A stretch of 22,390 nt of DNA from Methanosarcinaceae archaeon (GTDB taxonomy: Archaea; Halobacteriota; Methanosarcinia; Methanosarcinales; Methanosarcinaceae). The translations under genes and the position numbers were made by a program. The notes under the pieces were generated by a model that ran no database searches, was not told the DNA's origin, and saw only the letters and a program-made list of their open reading frames with translations. The DNA lies in assembly GCA_020793555.1 (NCBI GenBank), contig DQIO01000321.1, positions 1 through 22,390 of the forward strand, written 5' to 3'. The first letter of the stretch is position 1. Every line of letters begins with the position of its first letter. Positions 15,565 through 22,390 of the stretch are shown here, one piece after another.

Positions 15565-16520
15565 TTCTCCTCCTTCCTAACCTTCACATTCAATGAATCA
15601 ACTTTTATGAGTCCGCCTATGGTTTTAATTTTCAATTCCTTATTGCCATCAAACATTATTGATCCGGCCTGCTTGATACCATCCGTTCCTTCAACGACCT
15701 GGGCGATCTCATATACAGAAAGCGGTCTTTCATATGGCCACCCTGTTTTTTCATCCCCGCCCACAAAAGGATCAAGATGCTGCAATATCCTTTCCTTAGT
15801 ATCCCTCTCCATTTTTTCTGGTATGGCATAGTGATGACAGACAACGTTGAGGTCAATGCTAACCTCCGAATAAACAGGTTGTTTGACCTCGATTTTTGTT
15901 CCTATAAGCGTCCTTGGCTTCAGGTAATCCTCCACGAACCCAACAAGTTCCCTATATCGATCCCATTTATCAGCCTCAGTAAGTTCCTCATATTGTTTCC
16001 ATTTGTCAGGTACTACAATAATCTCAACTTTGTAATCATCCGGGTTTTTTTTAACAATGACCCTTTTGACTTTCACCCCGAACTGGCCAGTAGATTCAAT
16101 GGTAAGTTGACGAAAGTCATCTTCTGTCACTGCCCTATAACGTGACGCCAAAAACAGTAGAGCTTCTGTTTTGATCTCTGCAATCGTTTTATCGTGCCCT
16201 TCTTCGATCTCCTTTAAAAATTCAAGGATGTTTCTGTAGTGCCTGTCCTGATGGGGATCTTTTAACAAATGTTCCACTTCATCTATGCCTGAAGTGCCTG
16301 CCACAAAACGTAAAAAATTGACATAAGATTCAGGGGGTATTCTGTTAATCCTATAAAATGTTGTTTCTGCAATCCAGGAAAGCAGCTCAAGAATCGTTAT
16401 GCCAGGATCAGATGGATTATGGTTTGTCCATTTATCGGTATATTTCGAAATGGATGCAACCATTTCACCTGATATCTCTTCATAGGTTTTTGTATCAAGG
16501 TCGGGCAGCTGGATTGCCAT
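15561..16520 (-). CDS. Baseplate wedge protein, gpJ-like (shorter paralogue)
   Basis: A 319-residue baseplate-J-type wedge protein. The N-terminus carries NHNPSDPGITILELLSWIAE followed by TTFYRINRIPPESYVNFLRFV, the start shared by the large J-type proteins of contractile injection systems. Then comes ASRYRAVTEDDFRQLTI, the J-core segment seen also in the longer paralogue (KNRDRAVTNEDFEWLA). A terminal domain ends with GIKQAGSIMF. It lacks the long central insertion of the 1031-residue neighbour, from which it is separated by three bases. Two J-type wedge proteins in tandem are the normal arrangement in eCIS (Afp11/Afp12 positions). AGGAGA supports the ATG at 16520. Confidence 0.87.
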   Translation of the reverse strand: MAIQLPDLDTKTYEEISGEMVASISKYTDKWTNHNPSDPGITILELLSWIAETTFYRINRIPPESYVNFLRFVAGTSGIDEVEHLLKDPHQDRHYRNILEFLKEIEEGHDKTIAEIKTEALLFLASRYRAVTEDDFRQLTIESTGQFGVKVKRVIVKKNPDDYKVEIIVVPDKWKQYEELTEADKWDRYRELVGFVEDYLKPRTLIGTKIEVKQPVYSEVSIDLNVVCHHYAIPEKMERDTKERILQHLDPFVGGDEKTGWPYERPLSVYEIAQVVEGTDGIKQAGSIMFDGNKELKIKTIGGLIKVDSLNVKVRKEEK

Positions 16521-16523
16521 ATT

Positions 16524-19500
16524 TCATTCTCCTATTTCCACATTGATTATACCGGCACAGGGCAAGGAACCGGATTCTATAGATAGGTATTCTACCCCGG
16601 ACAACTCCTCTTTCTTTTGTCCTGGCAATTTTTCTGTTAACTCAATTTCATTAACATAATCCACCCCTTCAATGTCCTCGATTGCCGCAGCCACCTGTGA
16701 GATCGATATATTTTGTCCAAAATCCCATCCCTTTCCCACCGGACCACCTTTTAAAGGATGCAGAAATGTTTTGAGTTTTATCTCGACCCTTTCCAAAACA
16801 ATAATACTTTCCTTCAATGATACCGGCGTGACCTTAACATATGCATTTATCTTTGTATAATCAGGACCAATGGTTTTTATTCTGTGAAGAATTGTAAAAA
16901 AAGCCCGTTCCTTTAGGTGCATTCCAACCGAATTTAAAAGACCTGAATCCGGAAGAGGTGCCTCACCTTCATATTCCGGAACAATGATGACAGATATCAC
17001 ATCATTTTTTAACATGCACTTTGCTTTTGCCACGTACTGTGAAGCCTCATGTGCAAGCCACTCAAAATCTTCATTGGTAACTGCACGATCCCTGTTTTTA
17101 ATGATATGGGGATACCGGTCAACTACATTTTCGATACTTTCCATATCCATACCTCCCGATGATGGGATGTGATTGATCACCGTATCAATATTCGGTATTG
17201 TTTTCTTTAACGAAGTAATAGTCCCTGACGCCACGTTACCCCTTGCACCGCCTCCGCTCCCATAGCGCCTTGCAATGATATTGTTCTTACCTGGAGGGGG
17301 GACCATGCCCCTTACCCCATCTCCGAAAATTAATGTCCCATTTTCCCTATCCGGAATATAGTGCCTGCTTGATGGACCTGACAGGGCAAAATTGTTTACT
17401 TCAGTCCACAGAACCCACATTTCTTTTATTTCTCCATCTTTCTTCTTTACCCTCAAAGCACTCATACCTGCTTGCGACTCTATGGTTTTCAATTCATCTT
17501 TGGAAGGAACGTTCACCTCTCTTATCTCGATTACCTCTCCTTCAAGTACAGGCCTGTTTGAAAAAGTAACTATTAGATTCGGTTCTCCATTTCCAGAACC
17601 AAGGACTTCATCTCTTACCGTTACACTATTCTGGGACCAGGCCGTATTTAGGAAAATACCTTTTAATACGGGGCAAGAGATTAATTTTCCATCTTTGATC
17701 TCCACTTTTATCCAGTACAGTTCTCTTTCGAAGCCGGATGTACACTTAATGCCTGGTGGAACAAAAAAATGTACGATCCCGGCTGTCCTAAAAGAATCGG
17801 TCTCATCCTCCACACTGAATTCTTTCCAGGAAATACCGTCATAGTATTTCCATGCAAGACCGGTCGCTTCATTAACATTATTAGTTTCATTGACATTATT
17901 AGTTTCATTGACATTATTAGTTTCATTAACATTATTAGTTTCATTGACATTATTAAGATCATCCTGATAATTCGGATGTTTGATCCTTAACGCCTCTTCA
18001 CCATAAAGTCTCTCTTTAACCGCACAAAAAAGTGCCATCGGCAATTTTGCTATGTTCTCTTCAAAGCCAAGGTAGATGACTGGTAATTTTTCCGGACATG
18101 CTTCATAAATCTTTCCGGGATCTTCCGGGGCCAGATCCTTATATTGAAAATTATTGAATGACCTGGTCCTTTCGATCCCTACCCCTGTATAGTTATATGA
18201 GATACTAATAGACTGTATAAATGGAGGAGTAAAAACAGGTGACCTATATATGGAGAAAATATCACTTTCACCCAGATTATCCCTGATTTTCCGTGTTGAC
18301 CGTTTCAGTATACCATATATTGATCCTGCAACATTCCCTACTTCTTCATGCTCGGGTCTTCCAGCAGTTTCATAAGCCTTCCCTGATATGATCCTTACAC
18401 GGATCCACCTGTTTAACTGCCCGTTAATTTCTACGGCTGGTATGAAAGGACAGGTTTCAATGAGTACCTGGCCAGGTCTTGTGAAACCGCCGGTGTTATC
18501 AAGAACCTTTAATGGTTCCCATCCATTTCCATTCCAGTGCTCCCACTGGAGTATTACATTAGTATTTTCAATTTTTCCTTCTAATTCAATATCAAATGTT
18601 ATTGTAGCTCCCTTTTTTGAAAATACTTCTTCTGATCCGAGATACAATGTATCCCTTTTTTTTGGTTCTTCTCCAAATGGGTAAAGTCCTTTTTTTACGT
18701 CGATCGGAACAATATTAAAAAATGCTGCATCAGGCACTATATTTCCAACTGTTATGTCCATGGATATTTTATAAATCGCAGGCAAATCGATCCCGTTAAT
18801 TATTTTAGTATCATAGGGTTTGGCATATAACCAGAAGCTATCTGTTCCGTCAATTGATGATCTTTCAAGTTTTTGAATATTTTGAATGTCACGAGTTTTA
18901 TCATTAAAGGTGATATCGAGTTTCTTTGCATCCTGGTCAGATGTGATATCAAGATATTCAATCGAATTATTGTTGCCATCATACCATAGTTGAAAATACT
19001 CTTTGAAAAGGTTCGCTCCTTCAAAATGGATCTTAAACTCTGATGGCGGGCTTCGCACGTCCAACAGGACATCATCACCCAGGTAGAAGACATGATCAAG
19101 ATGTTTTTCATCAGTATCACCCCCAAATATCCGGAATTCCTCTTTTTCACCTGATATTATTTTTGAATGGTCTGTATATTTGTCCTCCCAGGGATTTAAA
19201 GAAAAAATAGCATTTAATTTTGCAGGGACCACACTCAAGCCCTGTGTTGTTTCAAAGACCACATCGGGTTCTTTTGATGATGCTGCCTGGGTACCAGGGG
19301 GTACAAAATTTCCTGAAGAACCCTCTGCAAGATAAAATGTCAACGGAACCTTTGATGGCTTTGCGGATAGAATTTTAATTCCCATAAAATCAAGAAATGC
19401 AAGACGGTGTTTGTCTGGGATTTTGTTAAACTGGATTATGATATTTTCAACCATGCCTGAAAAAAGTTTTAGTATCACCAGACCCGGGTCATCCGGATCA

Positions 19501-19619
19501 AAATAACCTTTTTTTTCAGGAATTTCCAATTCCGGGCAGTAATGCCTTGCAAGCTTTAATGCCTGCTCATAAATGTCCCCGGAATTTCTATTATCCAGAA
19601 CAGGAGTTTTAATAACCAT
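16524..19619 (-). CDS. Large baseplate wedge protein, gpJ-like (putative baseplate assembly protein)
   Basis: A 1031-residue protein, the largest of the operon. Residues 40-110 hold the family opening: DPDDPGLVILKLFSGMVENI, then HRLAFLDFMGI and FVPPGTQAASS. A long central beta-rich part includes jelly-roll-like segments (LQWEHWNGNGWEPL). The baseplate-J core starts at FGDGVRGMVPPPGKNN (Phe-Gly-Asp-Gly at about 764) and continues through RRYGSGGGARGNVASGTI and NRDRAVTNEDFEWLAHEASQ. A low-complexity insert of NNVNET hexapeptides (residues 555-584) splits the central region. The ATG abuts the stop of the gp25 gene (TAGATG, no gap), so translation is coupled. It forms the wedge that links spike hub to sheath in the assembled baseplate. 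Confidence 0.92.
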   Translation of the reverse strand: MVIKTPVLDNRNSGDIYEQALKLARHYCPELEIPEKKGYFDPDDPGLVILKLFSGMVENIIIQFNKIPDKHRLAFLDFMGIKILSAKPSKVPLTFYLAEGSSGNFVPPGTQAASSKEPDVVFETTQGLSVVPAKLNAIFSLNPWEDKYTDHSKIISGEKEEFRIFGGDTDEKHLDHVFYLGDDVLLDVRSPPSEFKIHFEGANLFKEYFQLWYDGNNNSIEYLDITSDQDAKKLDITFNDKTRDIQNIQKLERSSIDGTDSFWLYAKPYDTKIINGIDLPAIYKISMDITVGNIVPDAAFFNIVPIDVKKGLYPFGEEPKKRDTLYLGSEEVFSKKGATITFDIELEGKIENTNVILQWEHWNGNGWEPLKVLDNTGGFTRPGQVLIETCPFIPAVEINGQLNRWIRVRIISGKAYETAGRPEHEEVGNVAGSIYGILKRSTRKIRDNLGESDIFSIYRSPVFTPPFIQSISISYNYTGVGIERTRSFNNFQYKDLAPEDPGKIYEACPEKLPVIYLGFEENIAKLPMALFCAVKERLYGEEALRIKHPNYQDDLNNVNETNNVNETNNVNETNNVNETNNVNEATGLAWKYYDGISWKEFSVEDETDSFRTAGIVHFFVPPGIKCTSGFERELYWIKVEIKDGKLISCPVLKGIFLNTAWSQNSVTVRDEVLGSGNGEPNLIVTFSNRPVLEGEVIEIREVNVPSKDELKTIESQAGMSALRVKKKDGEIKEMWVLWTEVNNFALSGPSSRHYIPDRENGTLIFGDGVRGMVPPPGKNNIIARRYGSGGGARGNVASGTITSLKKTIPNIDTVINHIPSSGGMDMESIENVVDRYPHIIKNRDRAVTNEDFEWLAHEASQYVAKAKCMLKNDVISVIIVPEYEGEAPLPDSGLLNSVGMHLKERAFFTILHRIKTIGPDYTKINAYVKVTPVSLKESIIVLERVEIKLKTFLHPLKGGPVGKGWDFGQNISISQVAAAIEDIEGVDYVNEIELTEKLPGQKKEELSGVEYLSIESGSLPCAGIINVEIGE
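17870..17955 (-). repeat. 18-bp minisatellite inside the large gpJ-like gene
   Basis: Four complete 18-bp units (17870-17941) plus 14 bases of a fifth. Units differ only by one A/G (CATTAACATT versus CATTGACATT). Read on the minus strand they encode NNVNET hexapeptides, so gain or loss of a unit keeps the frame. They fall between two folded regions of the wedge protein. Confidence 0.96.
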
Positions 19620-20009
19620 CTATTCTCCCTCAACATAAAATGGATATACAAGATTATACCTTGTGTTCGACGAAATGACCCTGTATTCAATACTAATATT
19701 CAACCTGTTCACTTCTTGCTCATCAGCATTTGCATCAACCTTCATGAGTTCTATCCTGGGTTCCCATTTTTTCAACGCCTCCTCAACATGAAATATTGCA
19801 AAAGACGCAGTAGATGTATCATTTGTAAAAAACGTCAGCTCATGGAGACCACATCCGAAATCAGGCCTCATAACCCTCTCACCTATCGATGTACCGAGGA
19901 TCAGCATTATCGATTCCTTGATGGAATCCTCATATTTTGACCAGACAAATTTTCCATCTTTAACCTTAAATGGAAAACCCAGGCCCACACCAAGAAAATC
20001 CATGTTCAT
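19620..20009 (-). CDS. Baseplate wedge protein, gp25-like (gpW/TssE family)
   Basis: A 129-residue gp25-family protein, homologous to T4 gp25, P2 gpW and TssE. It nucleates the sheath at the baseplate. The hallmark pattern is present: LGVGLGFPFKVKDGKFV at the start, then SIKESIMLILGTSIGERVMRPDFGCGL containing the core motif with Glu-Arg-x2-Arg-Pro-x-Phe-Gly-Cys-Gly. A C-terminal VNRLNISIEYRV strand follows. I choose ATG 20009, because GGGTGA at 20020-20015 is spaced five bases from it, while the GTG at 20018 lies inside that motif. The presence of gp25 implies a sheath gene somewhere in this genome. Confidence 0.94.
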   Translation of the reverse strand: MNMDFLGVGLGFPFKVKDGKFVWSKYEDSIKESIMLILGTSIGERVMRPDFGCGLHELTFFTNDTSTASFAIFHVEEALKKWEPRIELMKVDANADEQEVNRLNISIEYRVISSNTRYNLVYPFYVEGE

Positions 20010-20014
20010 TTTAT

Positions 20015-20410
20015 TCACCCTACAAATACAGTACCTGTTGCTATTACTTTTCCGATAGGCATGTCAGAAGGATCATTACATGTTATTGCCATATCCCCAT
20101 TCCTTGCGACCATTTTCCCATTTATACTTACAGTTGCACTTCCCATATTTATTGTTGCCTTGTTTGAGGGAGATTTCTGGAACGGTCCGCCCTGTGGAAC
20201 ATGCAAAGGCTGGTTTGTTGCTGTTGAACCAACTGTTGCAGCAGGCATTCCTCCAATCTTTACATCCTGGCTGAGATTACCATCTATGATACCCGTAAAA
20301 GAATGGGGAACCGGAATGGGGATCGGTGGGCCAGGCGGCGCCTGTATTAAAATTATATGAATATCGATTGCAATAACTTTATCTCCGTGTTTAGCTGCCG
20401 GTATTCCCAT
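20015..20410 (-). CDS. PAAR-domain spike tip protein
   Basis: A 131-residue PAAR-type protein that sharpens the tip of the spike and can carry effectors. It begins GIPAAKHGDKV and has candidate metal ligands His8, His18, His36 and Cys111. The later SATVSINGKMVARNGDMAIT matches the second half of the PAAR fold. A Pro-rich loop (APPGPPIPIPVP) lies at residues 24-35. There is no C-terminal toxin extension, so any cargo would be separate. Spacing to the spike gene is 21 bases. Its stop overlaps the upstream alternative start of the gp25-like gene. Confidence 0.92.
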   Translation of the reverse strand: MGIPAAKHGDKVIAIDIHIILIQAPPGPPIPIPVPHSFTGIIDGNLSQDVKIGGMPAATVGSTATNQPLHVPQGGPFQKSPSNKATINMGSATVSINGKMVARNGDMAITCNDPSDMPIGKVIATGTVFVG

Positions 20411-20431
20411 AATTAAACCCCTGATTTATGA

Positions 20432-21067
20432 TTAATTGAGATTAATTGTAGCCCCTTTTACATTCACATTTCCTGATGCTTTCAGGTCCATACCTGCTGA
20501 TGCCTCGATCTTTGTGGCAGTTGATGACTTGATCTCAATATCCATTGCATCGATCGTAATTTTTCCATTCGGTGCAGACATCTCAATATCTTTGTTTGAT
20601 ATTATGGATATTTTATTGTTTTCTGTATCAATTGTAATCATATTTTTTTCTGTTTTATCCACAATTTCTATTTTTTCATTACCATCCGTATCATCAATTC
20701 TTATCACATGCCCGCTACGAGACTTCATCATCCTTATATTGTTCTTACCATCGGTATTTATTTCAGGAGGGACATCTTTACCATTCCAGAGCGACCCGAT
20801 AACATATGGCACATTTATATCGCCATGTTCAAAAACAACAAGAACTTCATCATCAATTTCCGGCAGGATAAAAATTCCCCGGTCTTTGCCGGCCATAAGT
20901 GATGCGACCCGTGCCCAGTTAGACTCATCCTCATCGCTCAACCACGGGAATTTTACCCTGATCCTTCCAATCCCTTCTGGATCCTTGTTATTTGTTACAA
21001 TACCTATGACAACACCATTGATCTTTGAATCTGTGGCCATGTTCCCGACCATATCCAGCAGACTCAT
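20432..21067 (-). CDS. Baseplate spike protein, gpV/gp5-like (VgrG spike half)
   Basis: A 211-residue spike protein. Residues 15-100 form the OB-fold found in T4 gp5, P2 gpV and VgrG: GVVIGIVTNNKDPEGIGRIRV, then FPWLSDEDESNWARVASLMA, GIFILPEIDDEVLVVFEHGD and YVIGSLWNG. From about 105 to the end, short repeated strands (MITIDTENNKISIIS, EMSAPNGKITIDAMDIEI, GNVNVKGATI) build a triple-stranded beta-helix needle. It lacks the gp27-like hub, which is the separate gene just upstream. It has no lysozyme domain, unlike T4 gp5. ATG overlaps the hub stop (ATGA) with GGAGGG upstream. Confidence 0.95.
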   Translation of the reverse strand: MSLLDMVGNMATDSKINGVVIGIVTNNKDPEGIGRIRVKFPWLSDEDESNWARVASLMAGKDRGIFILPEIDDEVLVVFEHGDINVPYVIGSLWNGKDVPPEINTDGKNNIRMMKSRSGHVIRIDDTDGNEKIEIVDKTEKNMITIDTENNKISIISNKDIEMSAPNGKITIDAMDIEIKSSTATKIEASAGMDLKASGNVNVKGATINLN

Positions 21068-22116
21068 ACACCAACCCTCCGTACTTTGAATGATGTATTA
21101 TACCCACTAAAGCCAATTGTATGGTACGTTGAAGTAACATAATAAGTGCCACTGAACCGGTCAATTCCCGTCACCTCAATGGTATTACCTGCCCTCAATT
21201 CAGGAATGCCGCCACATTTTCCTTCCCCGGTCACGGATTCTACCAGATGTGCATTGTACCTGGCAACTGCAAGTTTTTCTGCATCCGAAGTATCCACAGG
21301 ATGTTCATCTGCAATGTATGAGGAAGAACTGCTAAATGCCGATTTAGTCATGCCTATTCCGTTCTCTTCAGCGTTCATTGTGGAGATCTCATCTCCCTCT
21401 TTTGCCGTTGCCGATATCTGCTTTTTCTTCATGATATCCCATCCCTGTACCACAACCTCATCACCTTCATGCCTGGCACTCAGTTCTATTGAAAAATCAT
21501 CTATATCGACCCTGTACTCAAGGGTTATGGATGCCGGATCACCCTCCTTCGGAGACCGGAAATGCAATGTCCTGTCGTCCACAAACACCTCATACCTGAT
21601 GCGCTTTGCTCTTTGTAATATAAATTCAAGGTCGCTCTGGTTGTTTTGATACATATATGGATGAACTGTTCCTGTATCTTCTACCTTTGCACTAAGCCCC
21701 CAGTCACCTGCGATCCTGGATACAATACCACTGTCTTTCACATCCATAAATGTACGCCTCTTGCGCCCGAAACGAAGCCGGTGCAACCGATCATAACCTC
21801 GTATTTCGATTATAGAGAGACTTTCATTAAAAGATGGCTTAAGCGATGTGATCTCACCCACAATCATCAAAACCAGATCGTCCATGCCCATGTACAGTTT
21901 GACCTCACTCCCCAGGCGGAAGTATTCAAGGTCAATATACTTCCAGGCCCCTTTTTCAAAATCGGATGTCGCCAGTTTTAGAACAAACATGGATGCTGTG
22001 TTGAGCTCTTCTTCGAACACCACACTTTCAATGGAGGCCATGGCATCTGCTGAAAGATCGTTGCCGTCAACTTTAATTTTAAATATCGGGACTGTGGAAA
22101 CTATATTTTCTGGCAA
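21064..22116 (-). CDS. Baseplate hub protein, gpD/gp27-like (VgrG hub half)
   Basis: A 350-residue hub protein of the phage late-control gpD/gp27 family, forming the trimeric ring that connects inner tube and spike. Typical segments are VPIFKIKVDGNDL at the N-terminus, SLSIIEIRGYDRLHRLRFGRK near 100-120, and IVSRIAGDWGLSAKVEDTG. These are followed by QNNQSDLEFILQRAKRIRYEVFVDDRTLHF and a C-terminal strand-rich region ending NTSFKVRRVGV. The open frame reaches a TTG at 22140. I prefer the TTG at 22116, since AAGGAG sits six bases before it and the upstream option has no visible Shine-Dalgarno. First gene of the operon as seen here. Confidence 0.92.
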   Translation of the reverse strand: MPENIVSTVPIFKIKVDGNDLSADAMASIESVVFEEELNTASMFVLKLATSDFEKGAWKYIDLEYFRLGSEVKLYMGMDDLVLMIVGEITSLKPSFNESLSIIEIRGYDRLHRLRFGRKRRTFMDVKDSGIVSRIAGDWGLSAKVEDTGTVHPYMYQNNQSDLEFILQRAKRIRYEVFVDDRTLHFRSPKEGDPASITLEYRVDIDDFSIELSARHEGDEVVVQGWDIMKKKQISATAKEGDEISTMNAEENGIGMTKSAFSSSSSYIADEHPVDTSDAEKLAVARYNAHLVESVTGEGKCGGIPELRAGNTIEVTGIDRFSGTYYVTSTYHTIGFSGYNTSFKVRRVGV

Positions 22117-22184
22117 TTTAAGCTCCTTATGTCGTGTCAACTTTCAAATGTCGATTATGGGGGCATGGATTATATGAAATTAAA

Positions 22185-22193
22185 CTATAAAAA
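22185..22193 (-). promoter_or_regulatory. Probable TATA box of the injection-system operon
   Basis: On the minus strand CTTTTTATAGTTTAA gives a good archaeal TATA-like element about 70 bases upstream of the hub-gene start. A second AT-rich block (CATATAATCC) lies nearer the gene. The 250 bases from 22141 to the window end contain no recognisable gene on either strand, which fits a promoter region at the head of the operon. Supported by position only. Confidence 0.45.
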
Positions 22194-22390
22194 GACTGAT
22201 AAGTTTCTACACAGCTCCTAAACGGAAGGAATCACAGCATCAGTCACAACGCCTCAGGCGGCACATTCTAAACATTATGAATAATATATCTCGGTCGAAT
22301 AAACCTGAACATTTTCAATATATTGGTGTGTAATACCTGTCTATCGGTGGATTTAGTAACTAGGTTTGAAGAGATGTGATATTGAAGGGT
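22194..22390. other. Upstream region of the injection-system operon, no gene seen
   Basis: No recognisable coding region, RNA gene or mobile element. A short minus-strand frame is open from the window edge to about 22270 but matches nothing I know. Whether sheath and tube genes lie further right cannot be seen. Confidence 0.4.

Noticed and set aside
17870..17955. 18-bp repeats considered as regulatory iterons
   Set aside because: They lie deep inside an open frame and keep its phase. No replication gene is nearby.
20436..21089. 217-codon plus-strand open frame
   Set aside because: It is antisense to the clearly recognised gp5-like spike gene, and its Ile/Ser-rich translation is a complement artefact.
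12194..22116. Prophage interpretation of the tail genes
   Set aside because: No capsid, portal, terminase, integrase or lysis gene is seen, and the gene set is limited to baseplate, spike and a membrane protein. The edge of the window leaves this not fully excluded.
1..22390. tRNA, rRNA or box C/D RNA genes
   Set aside because: In my reading of the gaps I found no cloverleaf pattern, rRNA-like sequence or paired C and D boxes. A covariance search could still find an unusual RNA.

Overview
The window is archaeal, most likely from the order Methanosarcinales (a methanogen or an ANME-2/Methanoperedens-type relative). The evidence is an uninterrupted archaeal information-processing gene string (L15e, RNase P proteins, 20S proteasome alpha, SBDS, the Rrp4/Rrp41/Rrp42 exosome, L37Ae, RpoP, Brix, Pcc1, prefoldin beta). 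Frequent TTG and GTG starts with Shine-Dalgarno motifs and AT-rich TATA-like elements agree with this. The exact genus cannot be read from the sequence alone.

Region 1 (about 1-9622, + strand) is the archaeal 'exosome superoperon'. Genes overlap by a few bases or sit tens of bases apart. Products build and mature ribosomes (L15e, L37Ae, SBDS, Brix), process and degrade RNA (RNase P subunits, RNA exosome and a related RNA-binding protein), degrade and fold proteins (proteasome alpha, prefoldin beta), and contribute to transcription and tRNA modification (RpoP, Pcc1). A DHH phosphoesterase closes the run. PsmA, Rrp4 and Rrp41 carry acidic C-terminal tails; in PsmA and Rrp41 these are built from in-frame DNA tandem repeats (2 x 42 bp and 6 x 30 bp).

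Region 2 (about 9623-12193) is a mobile-element pocket between two convergent gene blocks. Two identical 121-bp MITE-like elements, in opposite orientation and each flanked by TTA, bracket about 2.2 kb. Inside lies an IS66-family insertion sequence with 14-bp terminal inverted repeats starting GTAA and one intact DDE transposase gene. The rest is unexplained non-coding sequence. The right-hand MITE sits exactly on the stop codon of the last gene of region 3.

Region 3 (12194-22116, - strand) is a tightly packed nine-gene operon for the baseplate and spike of a contractile injection system related to phage tails, eCIS and type VI secretion. Transcription order is hub (gpD-like), spike (gpV/gp5-like), PAAR tip, gp25-like wedge, two baseplate-J-type wedge proteins, a tail-protein-I-like protein, a probable fibre or baseplate-accessory protein, and a membrane-spanning protein with a carboxypeptidase-regulatory-like N-domain and two BACON-like C-domains. 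Sheath, inner tube, tape measure, LysM protein and AAA+ ATPase are not in the window. They would have to lie beyond the right edge or elsewhere. The final membrane protein suggests an apparatus attached to the cell envelope rather than freely released; this is inference.
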